Under the pieces are notes generated by a model. That model had not been told where the DNA came from and searched no databases. It saw only the letters and a program-made list of their open reading frames with translations. This document shows positions 56,801 through 64,000 of a stretch of DNA of 64,000 bases, piece by piece. Every line of letters begins with the position of its first letter. Within the stretch, counting starts at the first letter, position 1. The stretch comes from Lutjanus erythropterus (taxonomy: Eukaryota; Chordata; Actinopteri; Lutjaniformes; Lutjanidae): assembly GCA_020091685.1 (NCBI GenBank), contig CM034601.1, positions 787,998 through 851,997 of the forward strand. The letters are read 5' to 3'. Position numbers and translations under genes: made by a program.

Positions 56801-59684
56801 CAGTTGTTAAAAAACATCAATAACCCCATTAGAACACAGAAGTCATATGTTTAAGTTAAAGAAGCTGCATTTAAACTTTAAGCAGGAGTCTATTGTCTGC
56901 AAACTGCAGCGTCAGGTGATACTGAGTCACACTCAGCTGTGTCAATGTAAACCAGACTCATACCAATAAATTACACTGGGAAATAAAAAATGACAAAAAG
57001 CACATTTCACATTTTTTATTATAAACATTTTAACCATTCAATGACATTTCAGTAATTCAAAAATCCACTAGTGAATTAATGCAGAGAAACTTCTGTTCTG
57101 ATCTGATCAAGTGAGCAAAGCTTTTGTTATGGCCAGGCGTTAAATAGTGAAACACTGAGCACAGAGGTTAAAACTGAGGCAATCTGCTGACTAGAACCAT
57201 TTCCATAGAAGCTGGTGGGACTTTAAAGAGGCCACGTCTCCGGTGTGGAACAACAGCTAACTGACATGTTTATTAACAATAGATTAAACTGAAAACCATT
57301 TAAAAACATCAGTGTGGCCTTGAATGCGTGCAGGAGAACACAGACGAATGGATGTGTGGCTGTGAGGAGTCAAATTAAAATCCACCGTAACTAAATAGCT
57401 TTTTTTACGTATTCCTTCTGCAGACAGCTGTGATCTACTGCAGTGGTTTTAAAACTTGGGTTCGGGGACCATCAGGAGTCCTTGAGTGGACTGCAGGGAG
57501 CCTCTAGCAAAAGGAGGAACTAAACAATTTTTTGAAAGTTGGAATCACAAGGGAAGAAATAAAGTTGGCTGTTGTAATTGATAGTAACTTATAGTGATCC
57601 TAGCGTTTTCATTTACTACAAAATAGGGACGAATGATTGTAATATCTAAATGTGATTATTTTAACTGATATTGCAGTTGCAATATTAGAAGAAATTATCA
57701 TTTTTACATAATTGTTCTCATTTATATGGAAAAACATGAAAACTTTCATTAATTTTTGCAGTGATATGTTTCAAACAATGTAGAATTGCAATGATTTGTT
57801 GATATAATCAATTAGTTGTAAACTATTAACTTGCTTGGCGTACCCATTTTTCAACTGAAAATTTGTGCCAGGATTAATTTTTGTCTTTACTCATTTACAC
57901 CGTTTCCTTTGTACAAGCAAATATATTTATGAACATATTTCTTTTTGTACAGTTTTTTAGGCCTATTTTATATTTTTCTATTATTTGTATTCTTTATACA
58001 TATAATTTAGTGAATATAAAATACTCAAAATCTGTATTTTCTTTCTTTAATGTAACCACAAGTAAAACAAGCTCTTTAAGTGGGACGTTTGTGTTGAAAT
58101 GGTGCAGATATTTTTATACATTTAATATTTCTTGCATGAGAATGTCCTCAGTGTATTCTGTCTTATAGTGGTCCTTGTCTGAGAAAAAAGTGACGACCTC
58201 CGATTCTGGTTTAATTTAGCTTTTACAGTGTCTGCTGTTAACTGCAAACTAAAAAGCTCTGGGACTCTCCAAAAGTCTCAGAATGGACAAATAAATAAGT
58301 ACATTTTAACATAAAAGCTACAGGTCTGCAACTAGTGATTATTTTCAGTCGATTGATCAGTCAATTATTATCTTGATGAATAAATGTGTCTTAGTGTGAT
58401 TTTTTGTTTGATCAATCAATTGGGGCTGCACCTACAGATTTTTCTCTAGAATACTTTTCTTCAGTAATTGAGTAACTGTTAACATAAAATGTCAGATATT
58501 CAATTTACTGTCAGAGAGGAATAAAAAAGCCAAAATATATTCACATGTAAGACAGCGAAATGGGAGAATCTAACTAAATAAACTTATCACACTGATAAAT
58601 CAATAACAAGATAGCTGGCAATTAATTTAAAAAATCTATTACTTGTTGCAGCTCTACAGAACTAGATATTTTTAAATCATTTACAAACATACAACAGCCA
58701 TTTTGAACCATGACTTTGTCTTGTTTTTTAATTGCCTTTTTATCGGAGTCATGCACAATTTTTCTGTTTTCATCTCTCTCTAATCGTTTGTCTACTTGCA
58801 CTTACTTACACTCTGCAGTTCAGTTGCTTTTAGTCAGGGTTGCCAGGTTGATGGTTTCCCTGTGGAACTGGACTACTTTCGAAGTTCTGCGGATCTGTTT
58901 TGTCTGCTTTTTACGTAAATAATATCTAAGGAAGTAAAGATTAATGACAGCTATGATCTTGGATGGTAAAAACAATGTATATGTTTCTGTATATGCATAG
59001 TTTGAGTTCTTAAATTGGACTGGTTGTGTTGCACAGACCTGGCAACCCTGCTTTTAGACGGCATAAATAGTTTATGGCACTTGTGTAGCCTTGCCAATTA
59101 GGTAATTTTTGATACGATCTGTTAAAAAAAATCATTTCATCACATCTTATCAGTATTTAGCCGACACAATTATCGCAACTTTAAACTGTGTTACGGTGGA
59201 ATTTCACTCTCACTGGGCCTCAGAACAGAGCTAGCTGCTAACTGCTTGTGTCGAAAGTTACTGATACTAAATATACGAATAAATAAGCTTAGTTTTCGTT
59301 GGATGGACATTAACTAAGTGAAGAAACAGCGGTGTGAGTGTGAGCAGTGTACCGGAGCTTATTACTGTTAGTCATGTGGTGTGAACACACCGCAGGCCGC
59401 CATGTTGAGCTGGAAGCTAACAGCCAACAGACTGACTGGGCCTCTAACAGCCCCCTAACATTACATACATGGACATACAGCATCTGAAATGTAAAGTATT
59501 CTATATGTATAAAAACCTTGCTTATTTGCGCTTCAATAATAGCGACGATATCCTTGGCGAAGTGGAGGTTTTCCTCGGCCAGGATGGTCAGCATGTTGAT
59601 ATGCGGCTTGCTGTTGAACGTCAGGTCTTCCAGAGAGGACTGGTACTCTCGGCAGGCGTCTTCTCTCGCCGCTTTGTCGTCCAT
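42955..59684 (-). CDS. pcf11: PCF11, cleavage and polyadenylation / transcription termination factor
   Basis: PCF11 is the CFII subunit that binds the RNA polymerase II tail and drives 3' cleavage and termination. Coding exons: 59684-59517, 56147-56022, 55690-55508, 53705-53478, 52566-51557, 51079-50905, 49740-49329, 49224-49081, 47932-46584, 46199-46133, 45877-45746, 45638-45521, 45144-44961, 44850-44695, 43992-43900, 43308-43273, 43188-42955; 1604 residues (human about 1555). Residues 5-140 are the CID (YQSSLEDLTFNSKPHINMLT, KLRSTWDDVFPLKKLYALDV). Next come LTQEQLIRQQLLAKQKQLLE, a charged RS/SP-rich region with DPRLNR and DPRLRKR, HRLSVDANLQIP, and a Gly/Pro region with about eleven RFEGP/RFDGP-type repeats. 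NHFGQVDVNDLLSKLI is the downstream conserved motif. Zinc fingers flank the CLP1-binding region: CCLCSMRF to HLDWH, and CEICQEPF to IFHPSC. The tail is Glu-rich and acidic. Exon 1 donor is GTTTTT, weak. Confidence 0.96.
44855..44882. repeat. (CA)n array replacing the polypyrimidine tract of pcf11 exon 14
   Basis: On the pcf11 strand (GT)14 runs into CTCAG, the acceptor of exon 44850-44695. Only TCTC separates repeat and AG. Confidence 0.95.
46475..46576. repeat. 23-bp minisatellite beside the pcf11 exon 9 donor
   Basis: Units start at 46475, 46498, 46521, 46544 and 46567 (partial) with only a few substitutions; core ACAGGTGTGTCAGTGTTTGG. On the pcf11 strand the array begins about 7 bases inside intron 9. 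Confidence 0.95.
47933..49080. other. pcf11 intron 8 with degenerate AT-rich tandem repeat
   Basis: From about 48250 to 48770, words like TTATCTCATAATTTCGAC recur at about 20-30 bp spacing, a decayed minisatellite. No coding content. Confidence 0.7.
50150..50230. repeat. short interspersed repeat fragment
   Basis: Contains TTCATTTATATAGCACCTTT followed by ACAAAGTGCTTTGACAG, a widespread fish/vertebrate repeat motif, in pcf11 intron 6. Confidence 0.5.
51100..51450 (-). repeat. dispersed repeat family A copy, inverted
   Basis: TTTGAGTTGTGGACAAAACA, AAGACATTTGAGGACGTCAT, then TTTATGGACCAAACAACTGA and a TAGTTGCAGCCCT end. In pcf11 intron 5. Matches the reverse complement of 34100-34200. Confidence 0.7.
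52785..53045. repeat. composite dispersed repeat shared with 12840-12920 and 19328-19515
   Basis: 52785-52860 is the reverse complement of part of the palindromic TAGAACC repeat at 12840-12920. Immediately after it, 52866-53045 is a direct match to 19328-19515, including TGCATTTCTTTAAACCAATC at 52933-52952. In pcf11 intron 4. Confidence 0.75.
53706..55507. other. pcf11 intron 3
   Basis: AT-rich; at about 54500-54570 there is a hAT-like scrap (TTCAAGCATTTTCAAGGTAC). Nothing else recognised. Confidence 0.5.
56148..59516. other. pcf11 intron 1 (3.4 kb)
   Basis: Contains a 25-A run at 56297-56321. A hAT-like terminal sequence (CAGTGGTTTTAAAACTTGGG) is at about 57440. A family A copy is at about 58320-58660. 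Several TTTATT sites read AATAAA on the gene strand. In vertebrates PCF11 intron 1 is known for regulated premature polyadenylation. Confidence 0.5.
58320..58660 (+). repeat. dispersed repeat family A copy, diverged
   Basis: AATTTACTGTCAGAGAGGAA, AAATATATTCACATGTAAGA and an ATTACTTGTTGCAGCTCTAC end. Older than the 22975 and 34065 copies. Confidence 0.65.
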
Positions 59685-60110
59685 CTTTGAGCTGCGCGAC
59701 CCGGGAAAACCTACAGCAGCCTGATCAATACCATAACCACTGATCAGCAGGCAGTCCATCAACTCATGTAGCTAACGGTCAGGCCGGACTCAGTGAAGAA
59801 ATAACGCCAGGTTCGTGGTTTCTTTTCAGCTGCCGCCTGTCGTCCTTCTCTGCCCGCGTTCGACGACGACAAGATGGCGACTGTAACTGAAGGCCTCATA
59901 CGTCACACCCAGAATCTAATATGTGACGCGGCGTCAGCGCAGCCTCATTGGCCCGTCTCGGGTCCTCTGGGCCGGGCTTTTGATTTTCATTGGTTCGATA
60001 AAATAACAGTCACACAAATGAGCCAATCAACTTGGAGCAGTGTGAGCTTATTATTACATAACGAAAGACACAACAACATGAGGCCGGAACATGGCGGCTC
60101 GCTCTAGACA
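59685..60110. promoter_or_regulatory. pcf11 promoter region
   Basis: Upstream of the pcf11 ATG are three CCAAT boxes (ATTGG 59947-59951 and 59989-59993, CCAAT 60023-60027), CRE-like TACGTCAC (59899-59906) and GTGACGCGGCGTCA (about 59923-59936), and YY1-like AAGATGGCGAC (59872-59882) and ACATGGCGGC (60090-60099). GC-richer than its surroundings. Assignment from motif density and position only. Confidence 0.55.
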
Positions 60111-60119
60111 CCAGCTTTA

Positions 60120-63100
60120 GTCTTAAAATGTAGTTTCTCAACATTAATGTTACTATACTGACAAATCTATTGTATGGAATAAACATCAATTCCAACTATT
60201 TGATGGGATATGTTAAAATATATGAAAATAAACGAGTAAACGTGACATACAATAATAGGGACACATACGACCAATGTGCATTTATGTAACATGTGAATAT
60301 GCAGTTACACAAAAATGATGGCCTCCAGTGTCTGTAAGAGCCCCATATGAACAAGGAATGCACCATACATAATCAGCTGATAACAGGAATTTTGTGTAAT
60401 TATTTACTATTCTGATAGTGAAATTATAGCTGATGGATAAAAATAAACCAAATCTGATTTGACAGATTATGTCAAAACACTTAAGTTCAAGTTTACGAGA
60501 AAAAAATAATGAACATTTGAAGAGTCAGAACTTATGGTATTGTGTATTCCTGATATGAACTAAATTAAGATGATTTTTTATTGTAAAAAATGACTGCATT
60601 TTGATTTTCTGATTAAATTATCATGAAATATGTTACTTTAACACTACCTCCACATTAAAATCTGAAAACCAGCCCAGAGAGTATTCTCAAAAACCTCAAT
60701 CATTCAGATAAAAAAAACCACAATGGCCTTAGGAATATTAAAATATATTAAAAGTATTAAGTGTAAATGATCAATACGCATGTATGCAAATGAGCAAAAC
60801 CTAAAGACCACCAGTGCCACTTGAGCTAGTAAGAATATAAAAAACGTTTTGCAAAATTTGATTCTGAACACGTCACGTCATTCACAATGAAGACTTTAAG
60901 AAAGACATTTATGTTAAGCTCATTTATTTATAAATCTGCTTTAACACATTAAGTTAGAACCTATTTTAGGCTTTAATCAGGTTTCTTAGAGACAACATTT
61001 TAAAAGGAGCCAACTGTAAGTCCTTTAGGATATTGGTTTTCCCAACCTGGGGTCCTGGCCCCCCTTGGAGGAGGGAGGGGGTAGAAATCTGTCTGTTCTG
61101 AGGTCCTCAAAATCAGATTTGCATATGTCAACTAAAATCACAATGTCAGGGTTCGTACACCTTCACCAAAGTCAAACTCAAGCAGTTTTCGATCATTTTC
61201 AATCTGTTCCAGCTCCTTCCAGCTGTAGTGAATCACATCTTTATATACAAAATGATGATTTCTCCTCTTCATCACATTAAATCAGATGTTACTGTGCTGT
61301 TATCAATCAGAATTATCTTTGTGACAGAGCTGTGCAGACAAGAGACAAATTAAAGGTAAATACGACGACTTCCTGTTAAGGTTGTGAAGTTTGTGCCATT
61401 TCTAGATTATTGATTAATTATCAATTAATACGTGTTTAATCGGTTAAATTCTTATTTGCTAATTAATTGATTAATGATTAATCATTGACATCCTGTACAA
61501 TCTGGCTCACCAAAATCAGACTATTTTTTTTTAATCTAAACATTTAATTAGTTAATTCAGTTAGGCAGCAATTAATTATGAAAGTAATCTGATTACAATT
61601 TCAAGGAGTTTCAGGCAATTTATTCAAAATCCAAGCACTTTTCAAACTTTGAAAACATTAAAATTTAAATGTTTTCAAGGATTTCCAGCCCCTGTGTTCA
61701 GCCTGTGGGGCTCTGAGGAACAAAGGAGACAGATTTCACCTGAACTGTGATCCACCACCTGGTCTGGTTCCTTTCTTGGTTGTTGTCAAACTCACACAAT
61801 GACAAGTATTTTTTCTTTTACACTCAAGTGTGCTTTTGACAAAGAACCAGATTTTAACTTGCAGGAATGTTGCGTCAGGTTTCGTGTTGGTGAGAGTTAA
61901 CCCTGTCAGTGTCACAGCTGCCATGTAAGGCTCAGACTGCTCAGATATTATTAGACACAGTAATCAAACACCACACTGGGTGGAGGAGATGTTGCCTCAC
62001 TGTCATCCAATCCAGCATGCAGAGGTGGAGGCTGACCTCAGATCCTTCAGGAAAAAGTACTGAAAGTATTCAGCTAATGATTATTTTCATTATGGATTAA
62101 TCTGCTGAGGACCATCAAATATCTGTAGCATCACTGTCCTGTAAGAACCATGTGTCTGTAAAGTGTCAGAAAACAGCCTTTTTTCAGCTTTGTGGATTAA
62201 AAAGTTCAGTATTTGTCTCTGGGATGTAGAGTAGAAGCATAAAGTTGAATAAAACAGAACTCAAGAAAAGTACAAAACAAGTACAGGACTTGTACCAGTT
62301 ACTGATTACAACTCTGAACTAATGCAAGATGGAAATTAATGGACTGACAGCGACTGATGATTGATTAAAAATTACATTTAAAACCAATTATCTGACTAAT
62401 TAGCAGTCAGCAGAGCCAAAGCTCAGTGTTTTGTTTTAGTATTTTCTGCTGATTATTTCCTCCAATAATCAACTGAGTGTTTGGTTTGTTATAAAAATTC
62501 AGAAAATAGCGAGAAATGCCATGTGTGTTTGCCACGCTGTGACTGTTTCTTATTCCAGACAAAATCATTTTTCACCTATTTAAAATACAAGTAAAACTTA
62601 AAAAAAACAAAAACAAAAAAAACCCCAGAAAATTCAAACCAATAAACTTCAATGTTTAAAAAAAACAAATAAGATTAACAAATGTTATTTTAACTTTTGC
62701 CAGTTTATTTTGTTGTTCATCAAGTTACACAGATAATCGATTAATTGTAAATGTTCCATCATCTCAGCACACAAAGGAGCTTTTCATAAAAGTTTTAGTG
62801 ACTTTTGTGTTTCTGATGTAACACATGAAGCCAGTTATTGATCCACTCAGTCACAGCTTCAGTCTCTGCAAAACAAATTCACCCAAAAAACTTTTTCTCC
62901 CAACAAAGGCAGAAAAATAGGAAATGATCTGAAATAATTTCATATTTTTGTGAAGATTTGAATATAAATAAATAAATAAATAAATACAAAATTACAGCTT
63001 GTTATAACATAACAAGTCCCCTCAAATAATATGAACTTTTTTTTTTACACATTTTTCTCAACATATTTATTCATTTATTTTATTTAAGTACACTGACTAA

Positions 63101-63355
63101 TTTATATATTTATATTTATTCCTAAATTTGTGCCTATTTTTTAATTGGCATATTTTTGTATGAATGTATTTATTTATTTTATATTTAAATATACTGACTA
63201 ATTTAAATTTTTATATTTACCTTTACTCATATATTTTAATATACTATAAATTTACTATGAATGTGTTTTGTTTGTTTGTGTATTAATTATTGACTTATGA
63301 ATTTCCATAAGTATTGAGGCACGTCAAAATGATAAAAACGCTCACAAAACATTCA
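60120..63355. other. intergenic between pcf11 and ncbp3, AT-rich
   Basis: No gene seen on either strand. Repeat scraps: hAT-like TTTTCCCAACCTGGGGTCC at about 61035, CAGGGTTCGTACACCTTC at about 61147 with TTTCAAGGATTTCCAGCCCC at about 61675, TACTTGAAAGTA-type words at 62055, and ATAAATAAATAAATA at 62970. Confidence 0.5.
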
Positions 63356-63508
63356 CCAGGTGACGCTCTGGTGTAACGTAACCGCCATTACACCGACGAA
63401 GAAGAAGTAGGAAGAAGAGAATTACAGCCGGGTTACGAAAACAACCGCAACAGCAGCAGGCGTTGTTAGCATCCTGTTAGCCTGTTAGCAGCTAACGTTA
63501 GCGCCATC
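63356..63508 (+). promoter_or_regulatory. ncbp3 promoter / 5' UTR
   Basis: CG dinucleotides rise sharply here. ACCGCCATTAC (about 63380) and GCGCCATCATGGCGG at the start codon are YY1-like. The 12-bp palindrome GCTAACGTTAGC lies at 63491-63502, seven bases before the ATG. Confidence 0.45.
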
Positions 63509-63685
63509 ATGGCGGCAGTGCGCAGCTTGCGGGTGTCGGTGAAATCAGACAGCGGGTCGGAGCGCTCGGACTCGGACTCCGAGTCGGACAGAGATGCCCG
63601 CGAAGCCGAACCGATGGAGGTGGAGGAGGGAGAGCTGGAGGCGGAGGACATCTCGGTGAACCGCTCCCTGAAGGAGCTGCTGCCG
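63509..63685 (+). CDS. ncbp3: NCBP3 (nuclear cap-binding protein subunit 3), exon 1 only
   Basis: NCBP3 binds the mRNA cap with NCBP1 and links to TREX and exon-junction complexes in mRNA export. The exon codes for 59 residues, starting MAAVRSLRVSVK and including PMEVEEGELEAED and RSLKELLP just before a GTAAGT donor at 63686. This matches the NCBP3 N-terminus (MAAVRGLRVSVK, PMEVEEGELE, RSLKEL). A Ser/Asp/Glu-rich acidic segment (residues 13-30) fills the middle. The RRM-like cap-binding domain and the rest lie beyond the window. The start is set by the family match and a good Kozak context (ATCATGG). Confidence 0.92.
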
Positions 63686-64000
63686 GTAAGTGTCCCGACG
63701 AGGCCTCATTAGACCGGGGATTGGCGTCTCTCGCGGCTCGGAGAACAGCGCGAAGTGTTGGCGTGTGGTAACTTGGACTCCCGGATCTCTATCCGGGAGC
63801 TGGTCGGTTGCACTGTGGCCGTTTCAGACTGACGGTTAAAAACGTTTAACTGCCTTTATCACGGACTGGTTTATATTAATGACATGTTTGTTCAGTAGCT
63901 GGTGTTTGTTTGTTTATTTCAGTCACTTGTTGCTGGAAGCTTCTTAACGTTACTGCTGTCTTTGTATGCAGTGATCGTGCCACCAAATTCCAGTTAAAAA
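63686..64000 (+). other. ncbp3 intron 1, partial
   Basis: GC-rich at its start, then ordinary. No second exon before the window ends. Confidence 0.7.

Noticed and set aside
59874-60107. Possible gene starting MATVTEGL upstream of pcf11
   Set aside because: The frame is short, overlaps the CCAAT/CRE promoter cluster, has no donor in a good place and resembles no known protein, including ANKRD42, which neighbours PCF11 in mammals.

Overview
The window is nuclear DNA from a ray-finned fish, probably a percomorph teleost. Genes are split by GT-AG introns, protein-coding sequence is a small fraction of the DNA, and CA/GT microsatellites, minisatellites and worn-down LINE and DNA-transposon relics are abundant. 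I see no bacterial, phage, CRISPR or operon features. Exon boundaries were set by hand from splice signals, reading-frame continuity and family resemblance recalled from memory, so each is a model and not a confirmed transcript.

Layout. (1) About 0.4-6.2 kb, + strand: all but the first exon of an rcsd1 (CapZIP) gene, whose last large exon encodes a Glu/Lys-rich low-complexity tail. (2) 6.2-9.7 kb: intergenic, with T-rich and ATCC-type tandem repeats and a decayed LINE 3' end. (3) 9.7-20.5 kb, + strand: a complete four-exon guanylyl-cyclase-activating protein gene (GCAP family, best guess guca1d). (4) 20.5-27.2 kb: intergenic, repeat-rich. (5) 27.2-36.6 kb, - strand: complete 13-exon alg8, with two antisense non-LTR retrotransposon relics in one intron. 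(6) 37.5-40.9 kb, + strand: complete nine-exon ccdc90b, head-to-head with alg8. (7) 43.0-59.7 kb, - strand: complete 17-exon pcf11, tail-to-tail with ccdc90b. (8) 63.5 kb to the end, + strand: first exon of ncbp3, head-to-head with pcf11 at a distance of 3.8 kb.

Functionally the genes are unrelated cell-biology genes: actin-capping regulation (rcsd1), photoreceptor calcium feedback (GCAP), N-glycan precursor assembly in the ER (alg8), a mitochondrial inner-membrane coiled-coil protein (ccdc90b), mRNA 3'-end formation and termination (pcf11), and RNA cap binding/mRNA export (ncbp3). PCF11 and NCBP3 both act in mRNA biogenesis. ALG8, CCDC90B and PCF11 also lie in the same chromosome region (11q14) in human, so this block looks anciently linked.

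I did not find a convincing new biological system. The observations most worth a second look are: CA/GT dinucleotide arrays that abut splice donors or acceptors at seven junctions in five genes; a duplicated polypurine block inside the rcsd1 coding sequence; a Lys at a calcium-ligand position of EF-hand 4 in the GCAP; and several internally repetitive or palindromic dispersed repeats.
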